DNA from: Thiobacillus denitrificans ATCC 25259
Lineage (GTDB): Bacteria > Pseudomonadota > Gammaproteobacteria > Burkholderiales > Thiobacillaceae
Direction: 5' to 3'
NCBI RefSeq assembly: GCF_000012745.1
Contig: NC_007404.1
Span: forward strand, 682,001-746,000
DNA length: 64,000 nucleotides
The notes beneath the pieces are model-generated. The model had not been told where the DNA came from and did no database searches. It saw only the letters and a list, made by a program, of their open reading frames with translations. Positions 1 through 9,240 of the stretch are shown here, piece by piece (position 1 is the first letter of the stretch; every line of letters starts with the position of its first letter). Made by a program: the position numbers and the translations under genes.

Positions 1-463
1 AGATATGTTTCGTCTTGCGCTTGACGATGGTGCCGAAGAACACCAGCGCGTAGGACACCCAGACGGCGGCGATCAGGAGATCGATCGGCCACTCGAGCTC
101 GGCGTATTCCTTCGAACTCGTGTAGCCCATCGGCAGCGAGATCGCCGCCAGCACGATCACCGCCATCCAGCCCCAGAACGTGAAGGCCGCGAGCTTCTCG
201 GCCCAAAGTCGCACCTGGCAGGTGCGCTGGACGATGTAGTAGGACACGGCGAACATCGCCGAGCCGCCGAAGGCGAAGATCACCGCGTTCGTATGCAGCG
301 GCCGCAGACGCCCGTAGGAAAGCCATTCGATGCCGAACGTCAGGTCGGGCCAGATCAGTTGCGAGGCGATGATCACCCCCACCAACATGCCGACGATCCC
401 CCACACCACCGTCATGATGGCGAACTGGCGGACCACTTTGTAGTTGTAGGTTGCCGCTTCCAT
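1..463 (-). CDS. ccoN: cbb3-type cytochrome c oxidase subunit I, N-terminal part
   Basis: About 154 codons are present; the gene starts at ATG 463 and runs off the left edge. CcoN is the catalytic, multi-spanning heme-copper subunit of the high-affinity cbb3 terminal oxidase in the inner membrane. The visible part begins [14 protein letters not shown], followed by a hydrophobic helix ([17 protein letters not shown]). The helix-II motif [16 protein letters not shown] contains the conserved His that ligates the low-spin heme. Two further hydrophobic helices follow before the edge. This N-terminus is typical of proteobacterial CcoN. The rest of the ccoNOQP operon would lie to the left. No convincing FNR/Anr site was found upstream, only a TTGAT half-site at 482-486. 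Confidence 0.93.
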   Translation of the reverse strand, partial: MEAATYNYKVVRQFAIMTVVWGIVGMLVGVIIASQLIWPDLTFGIEWLSYGRLRPLHTNAVIFAFGGSAMFAVSYYIVQRTCQVRLWAEKLAAFTFWGWMAVIVLAAISLPMGYTSSKEYAELEWPIDLLIAAVWVSYALVFFGTIVKRKTKHI

Positions 464-953
464 TCCACACGCCTCCCGTGATTGATAACTGTATTACTGG
501 TTTAGTACATGCGAATCCAATAATGATTTACGCATATGTGGATAAATATATCTCGTTAGTCGGGTGTGTCAAGAAGTCCCCGTCGGCAGCGTTGTTTTTA
601 CGGCATAGGGGATTCGAAACGCGACCGGGATGCGACGCGGTTGCGCGAAACGTGGTAGTTGCGCCGTCAAAACTGTCGGCTGGCCTCACGCTGTTGCGGG
701 TACGCCGATGCTGGCAAGCACGTTCGGATGCATTGGGTCGTCAGCCCGCGCCAACGTGTCGCGCGGACGCAAGCAGTGGGTGGACCCGAGTGCGGAGAGG
801 AGGAAGCGTGCGGCGGAAACCGGAGGGCGTGGGGGCAGCGAGCCGGATCAAGGAAGCGTGGAACGAGGCGCCCCGTCGGACCGGCAAGTCCGGCCGACGC
901 ACTGCCGGGGCTTCCCCGGGCGGGGGAAAGAATTCGAAGCCTTGGCCGGCCGC
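464..953. other. 490-bp intergenic region, no gene recognised
   Basis: This gap lies between the ccoN start and the end of alanine dehydrogenase. Bases about 480-600 are clearly AT-richer than the surroundings, as expected for the ccoN promoter. The remainder is GC-rich with small inverted repeats, for example CCGGGG/CCCCGG near 905-917 downstream of the ald stop, without a T-tract. Open frames across it have no recognisable protein content. I looked for RNase P RNA and tRNA motifs and saw none. Confidence 0.5.
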
Positions 954-2036
954 TCAGTCGAAGTTGAGATCGAGTGCGAGCCCGGCGTGCATGATCTTGC
1001 CGGCGTGGACGTGCAGCCCGGCGTGCAGTCCGGGGTCGGCGGCGAGCGCTTCGAGGCCTTGCGCGGCGAGTGCCTCAACGTAGGGCAGCGTCGCGTGGGT
1101 CAGCGCTTCGGTTGCGGTGCGGGCGACGGCACCGGGCATGTTGGTGACGCAGTAATGGACGACGCCTTCGGCCGTGAAGAAAGGGTCGCTGTGGGTGGTC
1201 GGGCGCGAGGTTTCGGCGATGCCGCCCTGGTCGATCGCGACGTCGACGAGCACGCTGCCGGCGCCCATGCGGCGCAGCAGGTCGAGGCTGATCAGGCGGG
1301 GCGCGTGGCGCCCCGGGATCTGCGCCGCGCCGATCACGATGTCGGCCTGCTCGACGCATTCGGCGATCGCGTCGGGCGACGAAAAGCGCGTCTCGACGCG
1401 CGCGCCGAACAGGGTTTCGGCCTGCGCGAGCTTGTCGCGCAGGCGGTCGATGAGGGTGACGCGTGCACCGAGGCCGATCGCTGTGCGCACCGCTGCCATG
1501 CCGACGACGCCGGCGCCGATGACGAGGACGTGGGCCGGCGCGACGCCGGGCAGGCCGCTGATCAGCTTGCCGTTGCCGCCGTGCGAGCTGTGCAGCCCGA
1601 GCGCGCCCATCTGCGGGGCGAGCCGGCCCGCGATGTCGGACATCGGCTGCAACAGCGGCAGGCCGCCCGCGGGGCCGACGACGGTTTCGTAGGCGATCGC
1701 GCTGACGCCGCGCGTCATGAGTTCGCGCGCGAGCGAGGGCGCTGCCGCGAGGTGCAGATAGCAGAAAAGCAGCTGCCCCGCCCGGAGCCGCTGTGTCTCT
1801 TGCGGCTGCGGTTCCTTGACCTTGACGACGAGCTCGGCCGCCCACACGCCGGCTGCATCCGGCACGACGGTCGCACCCGCGGCGCGGTAGGCGTCGTCGC
1901 CGAAGCCGACCGCGGCGCCGGCGTGGCTCTCGACGCTCACCGCATGGCCGGCATCGACGAGCGAACGCGCGCCTTCGGGGGTGAGCGCGACGCGGTATTC
2001 GTGGTCCTTGATTTCCTTCGGGATGCCTATGTGCAT
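954..2036 (-). CDS. ald: alanine dehydrogenase
   Basis: Encodes 360 residues, close to the family norm of about 370. Ald catalyses NAD-dependent reversible oxidative deamination of L-alanine to pyruvate and ammonium in the cytoplasm. The N-terminus [20 protein letters not shown] is the signature of the Ald/transhydrogenase family: the Arg-15-type substrate residue and the catalytic Lys and His are in the usual places ([13 protein letters not shown]). A Rossmann motif [13 protein letters not shown] lies near residues 170-182, and the C-terminal [10 protein letters not shown] motif is present. The start is decided by a strong ribosome site (AGGAGG) 7 bases before ATG 2036. It is the last gene of a minus-strand run with the TIGR03790-like gene, pyrD and the symporter. 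The upstream gene's open frame runs through this whole CDS in another frame. Confidence 0.93.
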   Translation of the reverse strand: MHIGIPKEIKDHEYRVALTPEGARSLVDAGHAVSVESHAGAAVGFGDDAYRAAGATVVPDAAGVWAAELVVKVKEPQPQETQRLRAGQLLFCYLHLAAAPSLARELMTRGVSAIAYETVVGPAGGLPLLQPMSDIAGRLAPQMGALGLHSSHGGNGKLISGLPGVAPAHVLVIGAGVVGMAAVRTAIGLGARVTLIDRLRDKLAQAETLFGARVETRFSSPDAIAECVEQADIVIGAAQIPGRHAPRLISLDLLRRMGAGSVLVDVAIDQGGIAETSRPTTHSDPFFTAEGVVHYCVTNMPGAVARTATEALTHATLPYVEALAAQGLEALAADPGLHAGLHVHAGKIMHAGLALDLNFD

Positions 2037-3339
2037 GGGGTCCTCCTGGCTCTCGGTTTGCGGCTCGACTACGGGACGCGCGGCGCGGCCCGGCGCGTTC
2101 GACGCGGTAATACGCGGGTGCCATCCGGCTGAGCCGGATCTGGCGCGTACCCGGTGCGACCTGCAGGCGGGCGATGCTGCGGTAGGGCCCCATCATCGAG
2201 GGTGCCGCCTGCAGCGCGTAGACGCCGGGGGCGAACAGGCGCGCGGACAGCGTGACGCCCCCGTCGCGCGCGTCGACCTTGACGCCGGAGAACGGGCGCG
2301 CGAGCGGATCGCCGACGAAGAGGCCCTGCCCGGGCATCTGCACGCTCTTCCAATAGGCCTCGATCAGCGTTTCGCCCTGCAGGTAATGGCTCATGACGAG
2401 CGCCGGCACCGGAAACTTGCCGGGGAAGTTGCACGGCTCCTGCACCGCGCCGTAGCTGCCGGTGGCGCCGGCCTCGAGCCAGCGCAGCACGCTCATCTGT
2501 CCGCTACCGAAGAGCTCGCCGCCGGCCGAGGTGAGGTGGTCGGCGACCGCCCCCGGCAGGAAGGTGTTGCTGTCGAGCGCGGGGACGTGGGTCGTGCCGG
2601 TGAAGTAGAACATCACGTCGGGCTTGTCTTCGATACCGCGCGTCTCGACGATCTCGGTCGCGAAGACCGGGCGCAGGTGCGAGCGCAGCGCGGCGTAACC
2701 CGATGCGCGCACGTTGCGCATCTTGTCGGGCGTGCTGACAAGATAGGCCGTGCCGTCGGGGTTGCTGCCGTCGGCTGTGACGCCGCGGTCGATCAGGCGC
2801 TTGGCGTCCGCCACGCGTGCGCCGGCGAGGCTCATGGTCGGCCGTATGCGGTAGGTCTCGAAGGGGCGGTCGGCACTGCTGTTGAAGTAGGGGTTGCGTC
2901 GCGTCGGCTTGCAGCCGCTCGCGCAGTAGGCAGGGTCGAAGCCGAAGGCGAAGGCCGCGGTGACCGACATGCAGTCGACGCGGAAAGGTCGCGCCCAGGT
3001 CAGCGCGTAGGCCTGGACCTCTGCCGGCGTCGCCGCGTCGACCGCGCGCTTGAGTGCGGCGAAAGCTTCGCGCGAGAGCGTGTCGTGTCCCGGTGGGAAG
3101 CGAACGTGGATCAGGTTGGCCGCGGGAATACCGCGTTTCTGCCGATAGTATTCGGCGACCGCGACGCTGTCGGGATCGTCGTCGTTGACGATGACGCCGA
3201 GCTGCCCGGCGCTCAGCGCCGGCTGGTCGACATGCGTGATGATGGGCTGCGGCGGCATCGCGAGGGCCGCCGCGTGCAGCAGCAGCGCCGCGACGCCGGC
3301 GAGCAGGCGGACGATCACTGCGCGAGCCTTTCGACGCAT
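1075..3339 (-). CDS. TIGR03790 family protein with an abnormal read-through C-terminus
   Basis: The open frame is 754 codons, but only the first ~425 look like protein. There is a signal peptide (hydrophobic stretch after [13 protein letters not shown], Ala-rich cleavage region) and then a conserved domain of unknown function resembling TIGR03790: [19 protein letters not shown] near the N-terminus, [33 protein letters not shown] and [14 protein letters not shown]. Function is not known; an exported protein is likely. The domain ends at about [12 protein letters not shown] (near 2080), where relatives should stop. Here no in-frame stop occurs, and the frame continues as Arg-rich shadow sequence through the whole ald gene to 1075. 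A one-base shift would place a TAG at 2067-2069. A frameshift (biological or sequencing) near 2070-2100 is my preferred reading, giving a real gene of roughly 2067-3339. The start overlaps the pyrD end by 25 bases. Confidence 0.7.
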   Translation of the reverse strand: MRRKARAVIVRLLAGVAALLLHAAALAMPPQPIITHVDQPALSAGQLGVIVNDDDPDSVAVAEYYRQKRGIPAANLIHVRFPPGHDTLSREAFAALKRAVDAATPAEVQAYALTWARPFRVDCMSVTAAFAFGFDPAYCASGCKPTRRNPYFNSSADRPFETYRIRPTMSLAGARVADAKRLIDRGVTADGSNPDGTAYLVSTPDKMRNVRASGYAALRSHLRPVFATEIVETRGIEDKPDVMFYFTGTTHVPALDSNTFLPGAVADHLTSAGGELFGSGQMSVLRWLEAGATGSYGAVQEPCNFPGKFPVPALVMSHYLQGETLIEAYWKSVQMPGQGLFVGDPLARPFSGVKVDARDGGVTLSARLFAPGVYALQAAPSMMGPYRSIARLQVAPGTRQIRLSRMAPAYYRVERAGPRRASRSRAANREPGGPHAHRHPEGNQGPRIPRRAHPRRRAFARRCRPCGERREPRRRRGRLRRRRLPRRGCDRRAGCSRRVGGRARRQGQGTAAARDTAAPGGAAAFLLSAPRGSALARARTHDARRQRDRLRNRRRPRGRPAAVAADVRHRGPARPADGRARAAQLARRQRQADQRPARRRAGPRPRHRRRRRRHGSGAHSDRPRCTRHPHRPPARQARAGRNPVRRARRDALFVARRDRRMRRAGRHRDRRGADPGAPRAPPDQPRPAAPHGRRQRARRRRDRPGRHRRNLAPDHPQRPFLHGRRRRPLLRHQHARCRRPHRNRSADPRDAALR

Positions 3340-4328
3340 TCGCGCACGAGCCCCGGACCGCGATAGATCAGTCCCGAATAGAGTTGCACGAGCGAGGCGC
3401 CGGCGGCGATCTTGGCGCGCGCGTCGTCGCCGGAGAGGATGCCGCCGACGCCGATGATCGGCAGCGCACCGCCGAGGTGTTGCGCGAGCGTGCGCACGAC
3501 GCGGGTCGAGGCCTCGCGCACCGGCGCGCCGGAGAGGCCGCCGCTCTCGTTCGCGTTTGGCAGTCCGGCGACGGCGTCGCGTGCGATCGTCGTGTTGGTC
3601 GCGATCACGGCGTCGATGCCGTGGCGCATCAGCAGCGCGGCGATTGCGGCGATCTGCGCCTCGTCGAGGTCGGGCGCGATTTTCAGCGCGATCGGCACGT
3701 AGCGGCCATGCTGCTGCGCGAGCTCGGACTGGCGAAGCTTGATCGCCGAGAGCAGTGCATCGAGCGCCTCGTCCTGCTGAAGCTCACGCAGGTTCTGCGT
3801 GTTTGGCGACGAGATGTTGACGGTGACGTAGCGCGCGTGCGCGTAGACCTTGTCGAGGCAGGCGAGATAGTCGTCGGCCGCGCGCTCGTTCGGCGTGTCC
3901 TTGTTCTTGCCGATGTTGATGCCGAGCACGCCGGTGTAGCCACTCGCGACGACGTTGCGCACGAGGTTGTCGACGCCGAGGTTGTTGAAGCCCATGCGGT
4001 TGATGATGCCCTCGGCCGCGGGGAGCCGGAAGAGCCGCGGTTTCGGATTCCCGGGCTGCGGACGCGGGGTGACCGTGCCGATTTCGAGAAAGCCGAATCC
4101 GAGCGCCGCGAGGCCCTTCAGATGGGCGCCGTCCTTGTCCAGCCCCGCCGCGAGACCGACCGCATTGGGAAAGTCGATTCCCATGACCTGCACCGGTTTG
4201 CCGGTGGCTCGCGGCTGCAGACCGACAAGGCCGAGGCGCTGTGCCACGTCGAGGCCGGTGAGCGTCAGGCCGTGGGCGTCTTCGGCGTCGAGCGAAAAGA
4301 GGGCGGGGCGGATCAGCGAATAAAGCAT
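3315..4328 (-). CDS. pyrD: dihydroorotate dehydrogenase (quinone), class 2
   Basis: Encodes 337 residues, the usual length for class 2 membrane-associated DHODH. The enzyme oxidises dihydroorotate to orotate with ubiquinone as acceptor in pyrimidine synthesis. The N-terminal amphipathic part [20 protein letters not shown] is the quinone/membrane element. FMN and substrate motifs are visible: [49 protein letters not shown] (with the catalytic Ser that marks class 2), ATNTT and GVGGI. The start ATG 4328 was chosen because this is where family similarity begins; a longer upstream frame only shadows the symporter gene, whose stop is 3 bases away. Likely co-transcribed with the symporter and the next gene. 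Confidence 0.96.
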   Translation of the reverse strand: MLYSLIRPALFSLDAEDAHGLTLTGLDVAQRLGLVGLQPRATGKPVQVMGIDFPNAVGLAAGLDKDGAHLKGLAALGFGFLEIGTVTPRPQPGNPKPRLFRLPAAEGIINRMGFNNLGVDNLVRNVVASGYTGVLGINIGKNKDTPNERAADDYLACLDKVYAHARYVTVNISSPNTQNLRELQQDEALDALLSAIKLRQSELAQQHGRYVPIALKIAPDLDEAQIAAIAALLMRHGIDAVIATNTTIARDAVAGLPNANESGGLSGAPVREASTRVVRTLAQHLGGALPIIGVGGILSGDDARAKIAAGASLVQLYSGLIYRGPGLVRECVERLAQ

Positions 4329-4330
4329 GT

Positions 4331-5641
4331 TCAGGCGGGGGCGGAAGGAGAGGGACGGCGGGTCGCGGCGGTGACCGAACCCGCGGCCGGGTCGTCGAAT
4401 ATTGCACGGTCGAGCGTGCGCTCGCTCTGCGCGACGATGCAGCTCACCGCGCAGTCGCCCGTGACGTTGACGGTCGTGCGCATCATGTCGAGCAGGCGGT
4501 CGACGCCGAGGATGAGCGCGATGCCCTCGACCGGCAGCCCGACCTGGCCGAGCACCATCGCCAGCGTGACGAGGCCGACCGCGGGAATCGCCGCGGTGCC
4601 GACCGAGGCGAGCGTCGCCGTCAGCACGACCAGCAGGTAGTCGCCGAACGCGAGGTCTACGCCGTAGACGTTGGCGATGAAGACGGTCGCGACGCCCTGC
4701 ATCATCGCCGTGCCGTCCATGTTGATCGTCGCGCCGAGCGGCACCGTGAACGCACCGATGCTGTTCGGCACGCCCATCTTGTATTCGACCGTGCGCAGCG
4801 TGACCGGGATCGTCGCGCCGGAACTCGCGGTCGAGAAGGCGAACGCCGCCGGGTCGCGCATCTTCTTCAGAAAGGTGATCGGGTTGAGCGAGGCGAGCAG
4901 GCGCAGCAGCAGCGGGTAGCTCACGAACAGCTGGATCGCGAGCGCGGCCGTCAGCGTGAGGAAATAGGACGCCAGCGGCAACAGAACGTCGAGCCCCTGC
5001 GTCGCGAACGTGCGCGTGATCAGCGCGAAGACGCCGTAGGGCGCGAGCCGCATGATCCACTCGACCATGTGCATGATCACGGCGTCGAGATCGTTGAAGA
5101 GCTTGAGCACATGCGTGCCGCGTGCGCCCGACATCGTCACCGCGACGCCGAACAGCAGCGCGAAGACGATGATCTGCAGCATGTTGCCTTCGGCCATCGC
5201 GGCGATCGGGTTGGTCGGCACGAGGCCGATCAGCATTTCGGTCAGCGGCGGCGCCGGCTTGCCGCTGAAGCTCGCATCGGTCCTGCCGGCGTTGAATCCG
5301 CCGCCCGGCGCGACTGCTGCGGCGAGCGCGAGCGCGATCGTTACCGCGAGCGCCGTGGTCACGAGGTAGAGCGTCAGCGCCTTGGCGCCGACGCGACCGA
5401 GCGTGCGCAGGTCGGACAGCGCCGTGACGCCGACGACCAGCGACACGAAGACGAGCGGAACGACCATCATCTTGAGCGCAGCGACGAAGAGCGCGCCGAC
5501 GACGCCGAGTATGCCGTCGAGCAGATAGAGCTGCGCCCAGGCCGGCGGGCCGAACTGATTCAGCGTGCTGCCCAGCGCGATGCCCGCCAGCATGGCGATC
5601 ACGATGCGTCGGGTGAGCGTGGAGGTCGGGTTCGGGATCAT
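4331..5641 (-). CDS. dicarboxylate/amino acid:cation symporter (DAACS/SDF family)
   Basis: Encodes 436 residues, the normal size for GltP/DctA-type carriers, which couple uptake of glutamate, aspartate or C4-dicarboxylates to Na+ or H+. It is an inner-membrane protein with about eight transmembrane helices plus two re-entrant hairpins. The family signatures are clear: the serine-rich hairpin [15 protein letters not shown], the NMDGT motif in [12 protein letters not shown], and the C-terminal substrate-binding helix [16 protein letters not shown]. The Arg in DMMRTTVN is compatible with an acidic substrate. Exact substrate is not determinable by eye. The start ATG 5641 is the first residue of family-like sequence; longer upstream frame is unconvincing. 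First gene of the symporter-pyrD run. Confidence 0.93.
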   Translation of the reverse strand: MIPNPTSTLTRRIVIAMLAGIALGSTLNQFGPPAWAQLYLLDGILGVVGALFVAALKMMVVPLVFVSLVVGVTALSDLRTLGRVGAKALTLYLVTTALAVTIALALAAAVAPGGGFNAGRTDASFSGKPAPPLTEMLIGLVPTNPIAAMAEGNMLQIIVFALLFGVAVTMSGARGTHVLKLFNDLDAVIMHMVEWIMRLAPYGVFALITRTFATQGLDVLLPLASYFLTLTAALAIQLFVSYPLLLRLLASLNPITFLKKMRDPAAFAFSTASSGATIPVTLRTVEYKMGVPNSIGAFTVPLGATINMDGTAMMQGVATVFIANVYGVDLAFGDYLLVVLTATLASVGTAAIPAVGLVTLAMVLGQVGLPVEGIALILGVDRLLDMMRTTVNVTGDCAVSCIVAQSERTLDRAIFDDPAAGSVTAATRRPSPSAPA

Positions 5642-5913
5642 GGCGCGCCTAGAGTCGGGCCCTGGAATTGTATCAGCGGCGCGGCGGCCGCCTCGCAGGG
5701 CGCGCGGCAACCGCTGGCCCTCCTGGCCGAGGCTCACCCCCCGACGCCCCCCCGCCCGATACTGCGGTCGGACCGCTCGCGCCCCATGTGAAGGCGCGTC
5801 GATCCGCACGGCCCTTGCAGCTGCGGACAGCCGATGCGAGTTCGCGTCCGCGGCGTCCGCAAATGCGGGTAAGATTTCCCGCTTTAATTTCCAGCCCTGT
5901 CGCGACCGAGCCA

Positions 5914-7071
5914 ATGTCCCTGACCTCACGCCTTGCCGCCGTTTTTCTGCTGTTCGTCCCCCTCGCCGCCGCCGCCGCCGCAGCGGTCGTTCCCCCGCCC
6001 CCTGAACTCGCGGCCAAATCCTGGGTGTTGATGGATGCCGCGAGCGGCAGCGTCCTCGTCGATCATCGTGGACGCGAGCGCCTGCCGCCGGCGAGCCTGA
6101 CCAAGCTCATGACCTCGCACGTCGCCGCGCTCGAACTCCAGCGCGGCCGCATCAAGGAGAACGACCTCGTCACGATCAGCGAAAAAGCCTGGCGCATGGG
6201 CGGCTCGAAAATGTTCGTCCGCGTCGGCAACCAGGTCGCGGTGCACGATCTGCTGCGCGGCATCATCGTGCAGTCGGGCAACGACGCGAGCATCGCGCTC
6301 GCCGAGCATCTGGCGGGCGGCGAGGATACCTTCGCCGCGCTCATGAATCAGGAAGCGAAGCGGCTGGGCCTCGCCGACACGCATTTCGTCAACGCCACGG
6401 GCTGGCCGGCCGAAGGCCATTACTCGAGCGCGCTCGACATGGCCAAGCTTGCGCGCGCGATCATCATCGAGGACCCCGCGCACTACGGCCTCTACGCCGA
6501 AAAGGAATTCGTCTGGAACGGTATCAAGCAGCCGAACCGCAATCTGCTGCTGTGGCGTGACCCGTCGGTCGACGGCCTGAAGACCGGCCACACCGAGGAA
6601 GCCGGTTATTGCCTCGTCGCGTCGAGCCAGCGCGACGGCCAGCGCATGATCGCCGCCGTGTTCGGCACGGAAAGCGAAGCCGCGCGCGCGACCGAAACCG
6701 CGAAACTGCTCGCCTACGGCTTCAACTTCTTCGACAGCAAGACCTTCTTCAAGAAAGGTCAGGCGGTGCAGACCGTCGAGGTGTGGAAAGGCGCCGCGCG
6801 CACGCTCAAGGCCGGGGTCGCGGCGGACTTCGCGGCGGTGCTGCCCAAGCGCACGAGCGGCGAATTCAAGACGCGCACCGTGGTGACGAGCGACCCGCTG
6901 GTCGCGCCCGTCAAGGCGGGCGCGCCGCTCGGGCGCGTCGAACTTGTCGGCGGCGACGGCAAGGTCGTCAAGCAGGCGCCGCTCGTCGCGCTGGAAACGG
7001 TCGAGGAGGGTGGCTTCTTCCGCCGGATCTGGGACAGCATCCGGCTGTTCTTCAAGGGGCTGTTCGGCTGA
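5914..7071 (+). CDS. dacC: D-alanyl-D-alanine carboxypeptidase (PBP5/6 type)
   Basis: Encodes 385 residues. It is a low-molecular-weight penicillin-binding protein that trims the terminal D-Ala from peptidoglycan stem peptides in the periplasm. It has a signal peptide (LAAVFLLFVPLAAAAAAA), then the three serine-peptidase motifs: SLTK with nucleophile Ser61 and Lys64, SGN (QSGNDAS) and KTG (LKTGHTEEAG). A beta-rich C-terminal domain ends in a short amphipathic helix, RRIWDSIRLFFKGLFG, typical of the membrane anchor of PBP5/6. The gene symbol is by family; dacA is an equally valid name. It is transcribed divergently from the symporter and converges with the SHOCT gene. Confidence 0.94.
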   Translation: MSLTSRLAAVFLLFVPLAAAAAAAVVPPPPELAAKSWVLMDAASGSVLVDHRGRERLPPASLTKLMTSHVAALELQRGRIKENDLVTISEKAWRMGGSKMFVRVGNQVAVHDLLRGIIVQSGNDASIALAEHLAGGEDTFAALMNQEAKRLGLADTHFVNATGWPAEGHYSSALDMAKLARAIIIEDPAHYGLYAEKEFVWNGIKQPNRNLLLWRDPSVDGLKTGHTEEAGYCLVASSQRDGQRMIAAVFGTESEAARATETAKLLAYGFNFFDSKTFFKKGQAVQTVEVWKGAARTLKAGVAADFAAVLPKRTSGEFKTRTVVTSDPLVAPVKAGAPLGRVELVGGDGKVVKQAPLVALETVEEGGFFRRIWDSIRLFFKGLFG

Positions 7072-7096
7072 ACCGGGTCAGTCGCCGCGGCCAGCC

Positions 7097-7303
7097 TCAG
7101 CGGCGCAGGTCGGCGCGTTGCTTGAGAAACGTGTCGCGGTCGATTTCGCCGCGCGCATAGCGGGCTTCGAGGAGGTCGAGCGCCGTCTGCGCAGACGGGC
7201 CGCGGCGGAACAGGGCATAGACGATCCCCGCGATCAGGGCGATGGGGATCAGCCAGACCAGCGCCATGCCCCAGCCCATTCCGTAATGTTCAAATCCCCA
7301 CAT
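7097..7303 (-). CDS. small SHOCT-domain membrane protein
   Basis: Encodes 68 residues starting MWGFEHYGMGWGMALVWLIPIALIAG. It has one transmembrane helix at about residues 10-30 and a C-terminal SHOCT-type motif (LDLLEARYARGEIDRDTFL), a short domain found at the ends of many small bacterial proteins, often implicated in oligomerisation. The start was placed at 7303 because a good ribosome site (GGAGA) precedes it; an in-frame codon farther upstream lacks one. Proteins like this often neighbour copper or heavy-metal genes, and here it follows the Met-rich and DUF411 genes on the same strand. Its exact role is unknown. Confidence 0.82.
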   Translation of the reverse strand: MWGFEHYGMGWGMALVWLIPIALIAGIVYALFRRGPSAQTALDLLEARYARGEIDRDTFLKQRADLRR

Positions 7304-7412
7304 TGATTTTCTCCGGTCGACGTCGGACGCGCGCGGTATCACCTCACGCGCACCGGCGCTTCCTGTGAACGACGCCGGCGTGTCTGTCCACGCCGGCGTC
7401 CCGCCTGCGGCG

Positions 7413-7946
7413 TCAGTTGCCGGGCGAGGCCGGGGCCGCCTGTGGCATGGCTGCGCCGCGCTGCATCATCATCTGCATCATGTCCATGCGTTTTTCCATC
7501 ATCTCCATGCGCTTGGCCATCATGTCGTCGCGGCCGGCCATGCCGCCGCCCATCATGCCCATGCCCATTCCACCGCCCATCATGCCCATGCCGCCCGTCT
7601 GTCCGCCCTGCATCATCGGACAGCCCATCATCCCGCCGCCTGCCATGCCTGGTCCGCCGCCGGCCATGGCCTGACCGGCCATCATGTTTTCCTGCATGGT
7701 CTGCATGTGCGCCTGCATGAGTTTCTGCCGTTCCTGCGGGTCGCGGGATTTGGCCATCTGCTCCAACTGGCTTTGCATGCGCTTGGTATTGGCCTGCATC
7801 TTCCGGATCGTCTGATCGGCGGAAGGCGCCGCCGTCGCGTTCGCTGGGGTGTTCGCCGCCGGATGATGTGCGTCGTCGGCGAGAACGGGCTGGGTAGCGG
7901 TGGCGGCAAGCATCAGGGTGGCAAGCAGTGCGGTAATGCGCTTCAT
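7413..7946 (-). CDS. methionine-rich periplasmic protein, probable copper/metal binder
   Basis: Encodes 177 residues: a signal peptide (MKRITALLATLMLAATATQPVLA), a charged helical middle region (about residues 45-95; MQANTKRMQSQLEQM, MQAHMQTMQENMM) and a very Met/Gly-rich C-terminal half with repeated GMMGGGMGMG-type segments and one CPMM. Met-rich clusters of this sort bind Cu(I) in periplasmic copper-tolerance proteins; that role is inferred from composition and from the DUF411 neighbour. I cannot assign a named family. The low-complexity part could be contracted or expanded in other strains. A possible terminator-like hairpin of two ACGCCGGCGT copies lies just downstream at 7372-7399. Confidence 0.82.
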   Translation of the reverse strand: MKRITALLATLMLAATATQPVLADDAHHPAANTPANATAAPSADQTIRKMQANTKRMQSQLEQMAKSRDPQERQKLMQAHMQTMQENMMAGQAMAGGGPGMAGGGMMGCPMMQGGQTGGMGMMGGGMGMGMMGGGMAGRDDMMAKRMEMMEKRMDMMQMMMQRGAAMPQAAPASPGN

Positions 7947-8040
7947 GGTACGACTCCTCCGTGGGTGGAAAAACGAACCGAGCCTTGGGCGGAAAGCGCC
8001 GAGGCACGTGACTACAGCGCGGGTATCACCGGCGTTCCCT

Positions 8041-8481
8041 TCAGTAGCGGCTGAAGGTGCGGGCAGACCCGTTCGGGTTCACGAGCAAGACCGCGTAGGG
8101 ATCCTTGCGCGCGCCTTGTTCCATGCCGGGCGAACCGATCGGCATGCCCGGCACGGCGAGGCCGCGGGCGTGCGGCTTTTCCCGAAGCAGGCGCCTGATG
8201 TCGCGCGCGGGGACGTGCCCTTCGATTGCATAGCCGGCGAGTTCCGCGGTGTGGCACGAAGCGAATTCGGGCGGGATTCCCAGCCGGCGCTTGTGCTGGT
8301 CCAGGTCGGCGGTGTCGTGCCCCCGCACGGTGAAACCGTTGGCTTCGAGGTGGTCGATCCATTTGGCGCAGCACCCGCAGGTCGGGCTCTTGTAGACGTC
8401 GATGACCGGAGCGGGCGGGGCAGCCCATGCCGTCTGGGCCGTCGCGGCAAGGAGCGTCAAACGGACGAGCAGGCTTTTCAT
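8041..8481 (-). CDS. DUF411 domain metal-binding protein
   Basis: Encodes 146 residues with a signal peptide (LTLLAATAQTAWA). The DUF411 family is a small periplasmic group with a cysteine cluster; members sit in copper- and silver-resistance loci and are often annotated as CopG-like or metal-binding. The signature here is YKSPTCGCCAKWIDHLEANGF near the mature N-terminus. Other conserved elements are the single SCHTA motif and the GHVPA and VPGMPIGSPGME segments. Together with the Met-rich and SHOCT genes downstream on the same strand it forms a plausible small metal-tolerance cassette. Its molecular function is not established. Confidence 0.88.
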   Translation of the reverse strand: MKSLLVRLTLLAATAQTAWAAPPAPVIDVYKSPTCGCCAKWIDHLEANGFTVRGHDTADLDQHKRRLGIPPEFASCHTAELAGYAIEGHVPARDIRRLLREKPHARGLAVPGMPIGSPGMEQGARKDPYAVLLVNPNGSARTFSRY

Positions 8482-8575
8482 GAGGGGAGACCTTGGGCAG
8501 GTGATGGGGGGCAGTATGTAAGTCCGAGGTCTACGGCAATCTGACCTTGACGTTACATTTTTGTCATTTTGGCCG

Positions 8576-9025
8576 TTACCCTTCCGCGATCTCGGGCTCG
8601 ACGAGCCTTGTAAGCAGGGCCAGCGAGTCCTGCCAGCCCAGGTAGCAGGCTTCCGCCGGGATCGCGTCGGGAATGCCTTCCTGCACGATGTCGAGCTCGG
8701 TGCCGCAGGACACCGCGCGCAGTGAGGCGGTCGTCGTCATCGTTCCCGACAACTGGGGGTCGTCGAATCTGTCCGTGTAGCGGATTCGTTCGCCCGCGAG
8801 GAGTTCGAGATATTCGCCGCCGAAGGCGTGGCTGTGGCCGGTCGAAAAATTCGTGAAAGACATCCTGAACCGGCCGCCGACCCGCGCATCCAACTCATGA
8901 ACCCGGCAGGTGTAGCCATCGGGCGGAAGCCACTTCGCCAGCGCGTCGGCGTCGAGGAAGGCGCGGTAGACCCGCCCCGGCGGCGCCCGCAATACGCGAT
9001 GAAGACGTACGGTAGAGGTCGGCAT
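8576..9025 (-). CDS. SRPBCC (AHSA1/START-like) family protein
   Basis: Encodes 149 residues. The N-terminal pattern VRLHRVLRAPPGRVYRAFLD followed by AKWLPPDGYTCRVHELD and GGRFRMSF is the hallmark of the AHSA1-like SRPBCC fold, which forms a hydrophobic ligand pocket. The C-terminal helix CYLGWQDSLALLTRLVEPEI also fits. Such proteins are usually cytoplasmic with unknown ligands; many are linked to stress or to ArsR-type regulators, though none is next to this gene. The start ATG 9025 follows GGAGACCGCCGA, an acceptable ribosome site. A longer upstream reading frame is a shadow. Probably monocistronic. Confidence 0.88.
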   Translation of the reverse strand: MPTSTVRLHRVLRAPPGRVYRAFLDADALAKWLPPDGYTCRVHELDARVGGRFRMSFTNFSTGHSHAFGGEYLELLAGERIRYTDRFDDPQLSGTMTTTASLRAVSCGTELDIVQEGIPDAIPAEACYLGWQDSLALLTRLVEPEIAEG

Positions 9026-9160
9026 TCGGCGGTCTCCTTGGCTTTCCGGTCGGCGGGGAACGCGATCCCGGGTATCGCCCTGCGCAGCGCGCCTGCGATA
9101 TGTCTCGTCACTATAGCGGCTGGTGGGCGGGCTGCTGAAAAACGCGGCGACGCCGACGGG

Positions 9161-9198
9161 CAAAAACGAAAAGGGGCCGCGTATGTCGGGCCCCTTTC
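9161..9198 (-). terminator. Rho-independent terminator of the pyruvate dehydrogenase operon
   Basis: On the minus strand a stem of GAAAGGGGCC pairs with GGCCCCTTTTC across a ~10-base loop and is followed by GTTTTT. It lies about 40 bases after the E2-E3 stop codon. Confidence 0.7.
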
Positions 9199-9240
9199 GC
9201 TTCAATGGACGCGAAATCGCACCTTTGCCGTGTGACGGCC

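Noticed and set aside
482-500. FNR/Anr box before ccoN
   Set aside because: Only a TTGAT half-site; the second half does not match ATCAA at the right spacing.
604-953. Possible RNase P RNA or other structured RNA
   Set aside because: Some GGAGG and hairpin fragments, but the conserved RNase P core strings are absent and no other family is recognised.
451-2132. Open frames of 210 and 500 codons on the plus strand
   Set aside because: Arg/Gly-rich composition, opposite ald and its downstream gap; no recognisable protein features.
7372-7399. Terminator made of two ACGCCGGCGT copies after the Met-rich gene
   Set aside because: The hairpin is good but no T-tract follows; mentioned only in the gene entry.
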